Below are positions 1 to 5,127 of a stretch of DNA of 14,874 bases, one piece after another. Origin of the DNA: Thiosulfativibrio sp964387695. GTDB taxonomy: Bacteria; Pseudomonadota; Gammaproteobacteria; Thiomicrospirales; Thiomicrospiraceae. The notes under the pieces were generated by a model. The model did not search any database, was not told the origin of the DNA, and was given only the letters and a program-made list of their open reading frames with translations. Made by a program: the position numbers and the translations under genes. The DNA lies in NCBI GenBank assembly GCA_964387695.1, contig CAYLXI010000030.1, positions 1 through 14,874 on the forward strand, read 5' to 3'. Every line of letters begins with the position of its first letter. Within the stretch, counting starts at the first letter, position 1.

Positions 1-739
1 TGAAACGCCTTGGAAAGATAAGTTTAAGGCAACTGAGGCAAGTTTTTTACCCCAAGCACAAGACCTGGTTAAACAGTTACAGCGATTAGATTCACTGCAA
101 ATTGGGCAATTAATGAAGTTGAGTGAGAAATTAAGTAACTTAAATTATCAGCGTTATCAAAATTGGACATTGCCTATGGGAATTCAAGCTAAACCAGCTT
201 TGTTTTTGTTTAAAGGAGGCGTTTATCAAGGTTTAGATGCAAAGAGCTTAAATGAGGATGCTGTAAGATATTTACAAAATCATTTAGTAATATTGTCAGG
301 ATTGTATGGAGCGCTTAAACCTTTAGATAGTATGCTGCCTTATCGACTTGAAATGGGTACAAAATTTGAAAATAATAAAGGTAATAACTTATACCAGTTC
401 TGGGCTGGTCAAATAACAAGCTGGATTAACCATGCCTTAGCCCAAATAAGCTCTAAAACCTTAATTAATCTCGCATCAAACGAATACTTTAAAGTTATTC
501 AACCTAAAGATATTAAAGGGCAAGTTATTACGCCTGTTTTTAAAGACTGGAAAAATGGGCAGTATAAAATTATTAGTTTTTATGCAAAAAAAGCCCGTGG
601 ATTAATGGCTAGATATGCAGCTGAAAATAAAATAGAACAACCAGAAGATTTAAAGCTTTTTGATTACGGAGGTTATGCTTTTAACCCTAAATTTTCAGAT
701 GAAAAAAACTGGGTGTTTACCCGTAATATTGAAAATTGA
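1..739 (+). CDS. yaaA: YaaA (UPF0246/DUF328) peroxide-stress protein, 5' partial
   Basis: The frame is open from base 2 to the TGA at 737-739 (245 codons) and runs into the left edge, so the gene is cut at its 5' end. The ATG at 113 is internal: the codons before it already match the family (ETPWKDKF onward). E. coli YaaA is about 258 residues, so only about 15 N-terminal residues (the usual ISPAKTLD region) are missing. Family blocks visible include LSGLYGALKPLD, PYRLEMG, LYQFW, NLASNEYFK and FYAKKARGLMARY. The family is cytoplasmic; in E. coli, YaaA belongs to the OxyR response and limits free iron and DNA damage during hydrogen peroxide stress. The promoter is outside the window. No hairpin terminator follows the stop; a possible IS end begins three bases after it. 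Confidence 0.95.
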   Translation, partial: ETPWKDKFKATEASFLPQAQDLVKQLQRLDSLQIGQLMKLSEKLSNLNYQRYQNWTLPMGIQAKPALFLFKGGVYQGLDAKSLNEDAVRYLQNHLVILSGLYGALKPLDSMLPYRLEMGTKFENNKGNNLYQFWAGQITSWINHALAQISSKTLINLASNEYFKVIQPKDIKGQVITPVFKDWKNGQYKIISFYAKKARGLMARYAAENKIEQPEDLKLFDYGGYAFNPKFSDEKNWVFTRNIEN

Positions 740-742
740 CTA

Positions 743-778
743 GAGCCGCCCCTAAGTTTTGTGTAAACGCCCAGTTTA
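743..778. mobile_element. Possible solitary terminal sequence of an IS256-type element
   Basis: Three bases after the yaaA stop is a stretch much richer in G+C than the AT-rich spacer around it. It contains GAGCCGCCCC followed by TTTTGTGTAAACGCCC. A TTTTGTGTAAA (TTTACACAAAA) core is typical of terminal repeats of IS256/Mutator-family elements as I recall them. No second end and no transposase are present in the window, so at most this is a relic or one end. Identification rests on motif memory only. Confidence 0.3.
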
Positions 779-796
779 TTCTAAGTAAAATCTCTC

Positions 797-826
797 AATC
801 TATTCTTGATTAATCTATTCTTGATT
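797..826. repeat. 15-bp perfect tandem duplication
   Basis: The unit AATCTATTCTTGATT occurs at 797-811 and again at 812-826 with no mismatch. It lies in the non-coding gap upstream of the sbtA promoter. It looks like a slippage duplication, or possibly two copies of a protein-binding site; the sequence does not decide between these. Confidence 0.9.
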
Positions 827-903
827 AATGAGCTTATAGACTATAGTGATGCATTTAGTAAGGATAAGATTCTCTGATTAATGATGGGTTCATTAGTGAT
901 TGT

Positions 904-938
904 TTTTATAAAACTCGTTATTGACAAGTTTTATAAAA
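904..938. promoter_or_regulatory. 12-bp inverted repeat (operator candidate) around the sbtA promoter -35
   Basis: TTTTATAAAACT (904-915) and AGTTTTATAAAA (927-938) are perfect reverse complements separated by 11 nt. Because TTTTATAAAA is itself symmetric, TTTTATAAAAC is also a direct repeat with about 25 bp between copies. One half lies just upstream of the -35 element and the other fills the -35/-10 spacer, which is the expected geometry for a regulator that blocks or reshapes RNA polymerase binding. The regulator is unknown; a LysR-type CO2 regulator is one guess. Confidence 0.55.
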
Positions 939-949
939 CGGATTAATAT
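921..949 (+). promoter_or_regulatory. Sigma70-like promoter upstream of sbtA
   Basis: TTGACA (921-926, perfect -35), a 17-bp spacer, then TAATAT (944-949, four of six matches to TATAAT). Transcription would start near 956 and give a leader of about 160 nt before sbtA. A second -10-like TATAAT lies at 1002-1007 but has no good -35 at the right spacing. Confidence 0.6.
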
Positions 950-1029
950 CATCATCTAATCATATTTTAATATGTAAATTAGAGTTTAGTTAATTTTGTA
1001 TTATAATATTTTAAGTTTAAATTATGAGG

Positions 1030-1102
1030 AGAGACCTTTAAATAATTTATTAGAGGGTAAAGGCAGTCAGATTTTTCCCTGTTGAATTATTTAAAGATCT
1101 CT
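1030..1102 (+). promoter_or_regulatory. Long leader hairpin abutting the sbtA Shine-Dalgarno
   Basis: Bases 1030-1047 pair with 1085-1102 in 17 of 18 positions (single C/A mismatch at 1035/1097), enclosing a 37-nt loop. The 3' arm ends at the base before AGGAGAG (1103-1109), the sbtA Shine-Dalgarno. A second AGGAGAG (1027-1033) overlaps the 5' arm, and CTCT (1099-1102) can also pair with AGAG (1106-1109), so alternative structures that hide or free the Shine-Dalgarno are possible. The arrangement suggests translational control of the transporter; this is inference from pairing alone. Confidence 0.5.
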
Positions 1103-1116
1103 AGGAGAGTGTGATT

Positions 1117-2127
1117 TTGGAAGATTTATTAAGTAATATTGTCAATCCAGTTATTTTGTTTTTTGTGTTTGGTGTGTTTGCAGGAATGGTTCGCTCAAAT
1201 CTTGAAATACCACCTGCAATCGGAAAATTGTTTTCTTTATACCTGCTTATAGCAATAGGTTTAAAAGGGGGAGCAGCTTTAGCTGAAACAGGTATTTCTG
1301 CAACCGCAGCACTAGGCTTGTTAGCAGCGTTAATTATGGCAACAATTGTACCTATATATAGTTTCTTTATATTGCGTAATCGCACGAAATCGTTTGATGC
1401 AGCTGCGATTGCAGCAACCTATGGATCTATTAGTGCGGTAACTTTTATTGCTGCCCAGCAGTTTTTAACTCGAAATGATGTTGATTTTGGCGGTCACATG
1501 ACTGTAGCAATGGTTCTTATGGAGTCCCCTGCTATTATTATGGCTGTTTTACTAGCAACCTATGTACGCAGCAAGCAAAAGCAAGCAGCTCCTGCTGTAG
1601 GGGTAGTTGATCCAGCTAAAGGTGCACCTAGTTTATCAATGGGTAAAGTATTGCATGAAGCTTTTACTGATGGTGCACATCTTTTGTTAATAGGTAGTTT
1701 ATTGATTGGATTTATTACAGGAGCGGAAGGCAAGGCAATTATGTCGCCATTCTCTGTGGATATTTTCATGGGTATATTGGCGTTCTTTCTTTTAGAAATG
1801 GGGTTGTTGGTTTCACGACAACTGCGTGAGTCACGCAATACAATTACGCCTTTCCTGTTTATTTTTGCTGTGACCATGCCAATTGTAAATGCTTTGGTTG
1901 CCATGGGAATTGCATGGTTATTTGGTCTGCCAAAAGGGGACACTATGTTGTTAATGGTGCTTGCAGGAAGTGCTTCTTATATTGTAGTACCTGCAATTAT
2001 TCGCTATGCAATACCTGAAGCACGGGCAGGAGTATACTTTACTATGTCATTAGGATTTACCTTCCCGTTTAATATTATGCTGGGCATTCCACTTTATTAT
2101 GCCCTTCTTTCTATGATTTGGGGTTAG
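1117..2127 (+). CDS. sbtA: SbtA-type sodium-dependent bicarbonate transporter
   Basis: Inner-membrane protein of the Sbt_1 family (formerly DUF897), which takes up HCO3- with Na+ in cyanobacteria and some chemoautotrophs. About 336 residues with roughly ten hydrophobic segments in two halves, split by a hydrophilic loop near residues 150-185. Family-like stretches include IAIGLKGG, ATYGSISAVTFIAA, LMESPAIIMAVLLAT and LAGSASYIVVPAIIRYAIPE. Two starts are possible. GTG at 1111 lies only about 1-3 nt after the strong AGGAGAG (1103-1109). TTG at 1117 (Met-Glu-Asp-Leu-Leu) has normal spacing of 7-9 nt, so I prefer TTG. The gene has its own promoter, operator-like repeat and leader hairpin, and is followed by a PII-like gene on the same strand, the usual transporter/regulator pairing. 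Only a very weak hairpin plus T-run (2133-2148) follows the stop. Family assignment is firm; the transported substrate is inferred from the family. Confidence 0.9.
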   Translation: MEDLLSNIVNPVILFFVFGVFAGMVRSNLEIPPAIGKLFSLYLLIAIGLKGGAALAETGISATAALGLLAALIMATIVPIYSFFILRNRTKSFDAAAIAATYGSISAVTFIAAQQFLTRNDVDFGGHMTVAMVLMESPAIIMAVLLATYVRSKQKQAAPAVGVVDPAKGAPSLSMGKVLHEAFTDGAHLLLIGSLLIGFITGAEGKAIMSPFSVDIFMGILAFFLLEMGLLVSRQLRESRNTITPFLFIFAVTMPIVNALVAMGIAWLFGLPKGDTMLLMVLAGSASYIVVPAIIRYAIPEARAGVYFTMSLGFTFPFNIMLGIPLYYALLSMIWG

Positions 2128-2178
2128 AAGTTATCTAAATAGATTTTTCAAGAAAATAGTCTCCAAAGGAATTTGGGT

Positions 2179-2262
2179 ATGGTATCTCTTGATAAATATG
2201 TAAGTTACAACCATAATCCCTACTTAGATACTGGATATAGAGTGATAGAGCTTGTTCGCTAG
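2179..2262 (+). CDS. Possible small ORF (27 codons) between sbtA and the PII gene
   Basis: ATG at 2179 is preceded by AAAGGAA (2165-2171) at about 7 nt, a good ribosome binding site, 51 nt after the sbtA stop. It encodes 27 residues starting MVSLDKYVSYNHNPYLDTGY and stops at TAG (2260-2262). The same frame continues past the TAG for 19 codons (ALAKEQLLRFLKEAFVVKA) to another TAG (2320), then to a third (2359) and finally to TGA (2395). The ORF could be a leader peptide read from the sbtA transcript, a decayed small gene, or chance. No family is recognised. It overlaps the predicted sbtB promoter, and both readings cannot be assumed true. Confidence 0.3.
   Translation: MVSLDKYVSYNHNPYLDTGYRVIELVR
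2189..2217 (+). promoter_or_regulatory. Sigma70-like promoter for the sbtB-like gene
   Basis: TTGATA (2189-2194), a 17-bp spacer, and CATAAT (2212-2217); each hexamer matches consensus at five of six positions. The predicted start near 2224 would leave a leader of about 175 nt before the PII gene. This would let the sensor be made separately from the transporter. Confidence 0.55.
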
Positions 2263-2378
2263 GCGCTTGCAAAAGAACAATTGCTTCGCTTCCTTAAGGA
2301 AGCATTTGTTGTGAAGGCATAGCGGATAAGGGCTGGTACTATGTGCCAGTTTTCTAAGTAGGTATTTGGGTGCAAATA
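2219..2378 (+). ncRNA. Candidate structured 5' leader RNA (possible cis-regulator) of the PII gene
   Basis: A long-range stem pairs 2219-2228 with 2353-2362 (10 bp) and, after a small T/TT internal loop, 2230-2234 with 2346-2350 (5 bp). Inside it are hairpins at 2252-2257/2275-2280, at 2288-2293/2298-2303 (GCTTCC-TTAA-GGAAGC) and at 2318-2322/2339-2343. A last hairpin (TATTTG-GGTG-CAAATA, 2363-2378) sits 6 nt before the Shine-Dalgarno. Together this resembles a multi-way junction plus a switch hairpin. I recognise no known riboswitch class. If transcription starts at 2224, the outermost pairs are lost. Pairing was found by eye, with no energy or covariation support. Confidence 0.35.
2288..2303. 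repeat. Perfect 16-bp palindrome upstream of the PII gene
   Basis: GCTTCCTTAAGGAAGC is fully self-complementary. Its TTCCTTAAGGAA core recurs in the palindrome just downstream of the PII gene (2753-2768). In RNA it forms a 6-bp stem with a UUAA loop and is one arm of the candidate structured leader. Confidence 0.85.
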
Positions 2379-2398
2379 TAAATTAGGAGATAAGTGAT

Positions 2399-2731
2399 AT
2401 GAGTGATATCAGTACAGAAGTAAAAACAAAAGCAGTTAAGCGTATCGAGATGGTTATGCATAAGCATGTTATTGAAGAGATAGAAGAGAAACTTAATGAA
2501 AATAAAGTCAGCGGATATACCATCATTCCTGATGTGCTTGGTCGTGGTGAAAGAGGGTTGCATTCTAGTATTAGTTTAGGAGCACTTCAGTATTATTATT
2601 TATTACTTTCTTGCGACGAAAAGGATGTTGAAATGATTGTGGACATCGTTAATCCCTATTTGAATAGTTACGGCGGAATGTGCTTAGTTTCTGATGCATC
2701 ATGGGTTGTTCATCGTGGTGCTGACTACTAG
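2399..2731 (+). CDS. SbtB-like PII-family signalling protein
   Basis: Cytoplasmic protein of 110 residues with the ferredoxin-like PII fold. SbtB trimers bind adenine nucleotides (including cAMP and AMP) and regulate the partner bicarbonate transporter SbtA. Visible features are a first beta-alpha unit (KAVKRIEMVMHKHVIEEIEE), a T-loop region around residues 39-60 (SGYTIIPDVLGRGERG), and a second half with NPYLNSYGGMCLVSDASWVV, resembling the Y-x-x-Y-x-G-x-x-x-C-S pattern of cyanobacterial SbtB. Canonical GlnB/GlnK features (uridylylated T-loop Tyr, ammonium-transport context) are not evident. The C-terminal CGPxGC redox loop of cyanobacterial SbtB is absent: the protein ends at HRGADY. Start ATG 2399 has AGGAGA (2385-2390) 8 nt upstream. 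The gene lies 271 nt downstream of sbtA, probably has its own promoter, and is followed by a terminator-like hairpin. The link to SbtA is inferred from adjacency and resemblance. Confidence 0.8.
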   Translation: MSDISTEVKTKAVKRIEMVMHKHVIEEIEEKLNENKVSGYTIIPDVLGRGERGLHSSISLGALQYYYLLLSCDEKDVEMIVDIVNPYLNSYGGMCLVSDASWVVHRGADY

Positions 2732-2743
2732 ACTAGTCGTGCT

Positions 2744-2779
2744 TTATCAAGAAATTCCTTAAGGAATTGCTCTTGATAA
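2744..2779 (+). terminator. Terminator-like hairpin after the PII gene
   Basis: TTATCAAGA (2744-2752) pairs perfectly with TCTTGATAA (2771-2779). Inside it AATTCC/GGAATT (2753-2758/2763-2768) pairs around a TTAA loop, with only a GC bulge at 2769-2770, giving 15 bp in total. It starts 13 nt after the stop at 2731. There is no uninterrupted T-run after it, only a loose AT tail (CTAAGATTATTTTA), so intrinsic termination may be weak. It could also act for the converging diguanylate cyclase transcript. Confidence 0.55.
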
Positions 2780-2931
2780 CTAAGATTATTTTATACTGGC
2801 TAAACGCGCCGATATTTTAACTGTACTGGCTAGCTATTACGCCTTGTTTCAGCACCATATGTGTTGCTAGACGAGGGTTAGATCGTCATTGCGTTTATAA
2901 TTAATATTTTAAAATATTTAACTCTTTGTAT
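2780..2931. other. Non-coding gap between the converging PII and GGDEF genes
   Basis: No convincing ORF or RNA gene. TACTGGCTA occurs twice (2794-2802 and 2824-2832) with 30-bp spacing, and AATATTTTAAAATATT (2903-2918) is a perfect AT palindrome just beyond the GGDEF stop, possibly part of a weak terminator on the minus strand. Confidence 0.5.
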
Positions 2932-4221
2932 TTAAAAAAGTTCAATATCATCTTTTAAGCCAGCAATGATTACTTTATTTCTGCCTTTTTCTTTCGCCTC
3001 ATAAAGAGCAATGTCCGCAGTTTTGTAGATTTCATCTTCATCAGGTGTTATATTTTTTTCAATAGAATTGTAAATGTAAACACCAATAGAAATGGTGACA
3101 ACTTTATATGAATTTCCTGTATGAGGTATTGCCAAATTTTCAATAGCCATTCTAGAAATATTTGCCATAATTTCACCATCTTCAGGCTTGGTAATATTGC
3201 AAAGTATGCCAAATTCTTCTCCCCCTAGGCGAAAGGAAAAATCTTCTTTGCGTTTAAAGCAACTGGAAATAGTTTGAGCAACTTGAGCTAAGACACGATC
3301 GCCTTCTTGGTGTCCGTAGGTATCGTTGTATTTTTTAAAATTATCAATGTCAATGAGCATAAAGGCAAGGTTTTGTTTATTTCTGTGTGACCGTTCAATT
3401 TCTTTTATAAAAATTTGATTAAAAAATCGTCGATTATATAAGCTAGTTAAATCATCTTTAATAGCCATGTCCTCAACAATTTTTTGTTGGGAAATATCTT
3501 GATATAAACAAAAGCTACTAGACCTCTCCCCCAAAAAGGTTTTTAGAGGAAAAGATTTTGAATTAACCCAAAGGGTTTGTCCATTTTTTTTCTGAAGTTT
3601 AAGCTCTTCTCCCTGTATTGTTTTTTTGGAGTTTGATTTAGAAAAAAGGAGTCTTTCTTTAATAGAAGAAATTTTTTCAAGAGGCTGTCCAATGAGTTCT
3701 TCTTGTGAGTAACCCAGTGCGAAAACCAGAGCCTTGCTTGGTTGAATGATTTTACCATCATCTGATAGTTCAAAACTGATTAAGTGTTCATTGATAATTC
3801 GATTTCGGTTTTGCAATTTTTCTTTTTCAACTAATAAAGATATTTTGCTTCCTAGTATCGAGTGAAGCAATGTTAATTCGGTTAAATTTTCTTGAATTGT
3901 TTTTTCTTTAATAGATTCAAAAGTCATAATGCCTAATAATATGTTTTCATTACTTATAGGAAATATAAGGCAATCTTTTTCAATTAATAAGGCATTATTT
4001 TTGGGGGTAGGATATGACTTTATCTCACTAGAATTAGTTTTGTAGAGGCATTTCAAAACATGAGACTCACCAGAATAAAGGTAAAATTGCCCCGATTTTG
4101 CATTAAGTTTTTTGCTTAAATCTTTAATGATAAATTCAGTTAAGCTTTCAATGTCGTGATTTTCTTCAGAAAAAATATTGAAACAGAACTTTGTATTTGT
4201 TAATGAAATAGATAATGGCAT
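2932..4221 (-). CDS. GAF-PAS-GGDEF diguanylate cyclase
   Basis: Protein of 429 residues expected to make cyclic di-GMP from two GTP. Domains in order: a GAF-like sensor (about 25-135, with QFYLYSGESHVLKCLY and CLIFPISNENILLGIMTFES), a PAS domain with PAC segment (about 140-248, including ALGYSQEELIGQPLEKI and the closing LYQDISQQK), and a GGDEF domain (about 252-422). The GGDEF domain has the entry DDLTSLYNRRFF, metal and substrate segment DIDNFKKYNDTYGHQEGD, the catalytic signature GGEEF (333-337), and a late KGRN. The inhibitory I-site RxxD is present as RKED (324-327), five residues before GGEEF. There is no transmembrane segment or signal peptide, so it senses in the cytoplasm; the ligand is unknown. 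The ribosome binding site before ATG 4221 is poor (AAACACCAAATAC), so translation may be low. It lies downstream of dnaQ on the same strand but probably has its own extended -10 promoter. Confidence 0.93.
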   Translation of the reverse strand: MPLSISLTNTKFCFNIFSEENHDIESLTEFIIKDLSKKLNAKSGQFYLYSGESHVLKCLYKTNSSEIKSYPTPKNNALLIEKDCLIFPISNENILLGIMTFESIKEKTIQENLTELTLLHSILGSKISLLVEKEKLQNRNRIINEHLISFELSDDGKIIQPSKALVFALGYSQEELIGQPLEKISSIKERLLFSKSNSKKTIQGEELKLQKKNGQTLWVNSKSFPLKTFLGERSSSFCLYQDISQQKIVEDMAIKDDLTSLYNRRFFNQIFIKEIERSHRNKQNLAFMLIDIDNFKKYNDTYGHQEGDRVLAQVAQTISSCFKRKEDFSFRLGGEEFGILCNITKPEDGEIMANISRMAIENLAIPHTGNSYKVVTISIGVYIYNSIEKNITPDEDEIYKTADIALYEAKEKGRNKVIIAGLKDDIELF

Positions 4222-4253
4222 GTATTTGGTGTTTTTTAAGTAAAACTTTAGTA

Positions 4254-4262
4254 ATTATATCA
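4254..4262 (-). promoter_or_regulatory. Extended -10 promoter candidate for the diguanylate cyclase
   Basis: On the minus strand the sequence reads TGATATAAT, a perfect TGnTATAAT extended -10, about 33 nt before the start codon. No good -35 is seen at 17 bp, which is usual for extended -10 promoters. The predicted leader is about 25 nt. It lies in the 69-nt gap between dnaQ and the cyclase. Confidence 0.5.
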
Positions 4263-4290
4263 TAACTAAGCAGGTATTAAGGTTAATATT

Positions 4291-4992
4291 TTACCAGTTT
4301 AGATTTCTTTTTGTTTTTTGATTTATTTCAGATAGTTTTAATTGATGTTTTTCTATCTCAGATTTAGAGGCCATAATAACTTTTAATGCCATGCGATTTT
4401 TTTGTAATGTGGTGTTACTGGTTTGTTTACTTGTTGTCGACTTAAAATTACGGGAGAGTCTTAGCTTGGTTTGCCCTCCTGTTAAGGCTAAATAGACATC
4501 AGCAAGAATCTCTGAATCTAGCAAAGCTCCGTGTAATGTTCGGTTAGAATTATCAATGCCAAATTTTTTACACAGTGCATCAAGTGAAGCTCTTTGCCCA
4601 GGAAAGGCTGTACGAGCCATTTTTAAACTGTCGGTAATTTTGCAATGATCTTCTATTTTCCCCCAGGTATTATTTGCAAGGTTAGCAAGTTCAGCGTTAA
4701 TAAAGCCAATATCGAAAGGGGCATTGTGAATAATCAGTTCAGAACCTGCAACAAATTCCATGAACTCATTAGCAATACTTGAAAAAACAGGTTTTCCAAC
4801 TAAAAATTTATCGGTAATACCATGAACAGCAATAGCACCTTCAGGTACTTTTCGTTCTGGTTGAATATATTGGTGGTAGTTATTGCCTGTTAGTTTTCTT
4901 TTAATAAGCTCAACCGCGCCAATTTCAATAATTTTATCTCCATCTAGGGGGTTGAGGCCTGTTGTTTCAGTATCCAGTAAAAGTTGACGCAT
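4291..4992 (-). CDS. dnaQ: DNA polymerase III epsilon subunit (3'-5' proofreading exonuclease)
   Basis: Epsilon removes misincorporated nucleotides within the Pol III core. I use the ATG at 4992, giving 233 residues (E. coli about 243). An upstream in-frame ATG at 5055 would add 21 hydrophobic/basic residues foreign to the family, whereas MRQLLLDTETTG matches the normal N-terminus. DEDDh residues are all present: D7 and E9 in DTETTG (Exo I), D94 in HNAPFDIGF (Exo II), and H154 and D159 in LHGALLDSE (Exo III). After the exonuclease domain (about 1-172) comes a short polar linker (STTSKQTSNTT) and a basic C-terminal segment that in the family contacts the alpha subunit. AAGGGAA lies about 8 nt upstream of the chosen start. 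The gene is not next to rnhA, its common neighbour in Enterobacteria. Confidence 0.94.
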   Translation of the reverse strand: MRQLLLDTETTGLNPLDGDKIIEIGAVELIKRKLTGNNYHQYIQPERKVPEGAIAVHGITDKFLVGKPVFSSIANEFMEFVAGSELIIHNAPFDIGFINAELANLANNTWGKIEDHCKITDSLKMARTAFPGQRASLDALCKKFGIDNSNRTLHGALLDSEILADVYLALTGGQTKLRLSRNFKSTTSKQTSNTTLQKNRMALKVIMASKSEIEKHQLKLSEINQKTKRNLNW

Positions 4993-5127
4993 TTTAAATG
5001 TTCCCTTTAGGAATCGCTTAATAACTAAGGTTCGAATGTAAAAAATAATTAGCAATTGCTGAGTGCTTCTTTAAATTTAGGTTAAAATAATCTGGTTATT
5101 TTAAATGATTTTAATTAAGGGTGGGGC

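Noticed and set aside
881..946. 21-codon ORF (MMGSLVIVFIKLV...) upstream of sbtA
   Set aside because: No ribosome binding site at proper distance, and it overlaps the predicted promoter and its inverted repeat, which explain the sequence better.
1560..1943. Minus-strand open frame opposite sbtA (and a similar one at 1101-1385)
   Set aside because: Shadow of the conserved transporter frame; no ribosome binding site or recognisable protein features.
2219..2362. The structured sbtB leader as 6S RNA, 4.5S RNA or a tRNA
   Set aside because: It lacks the 6S double-stranded bubble layout and length, the SRP-RNA AGGTC/GGAAGCAG loop pattern beyond a bare GGAAGCA, and any acceptor or anticodon arms of a tRNA.
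2354..2563. Minus-strand open frame opposite the PII gene and its leader
   Set aside because: Low-complexity antisense of a recognised gene; no family resemblance.
4993..5055. N-terminal extension of dnaQ from an upstream ATG
   Set aside because: The extra 21 residues do not match the family, and the internal start has a suitable AAGGGAA site.
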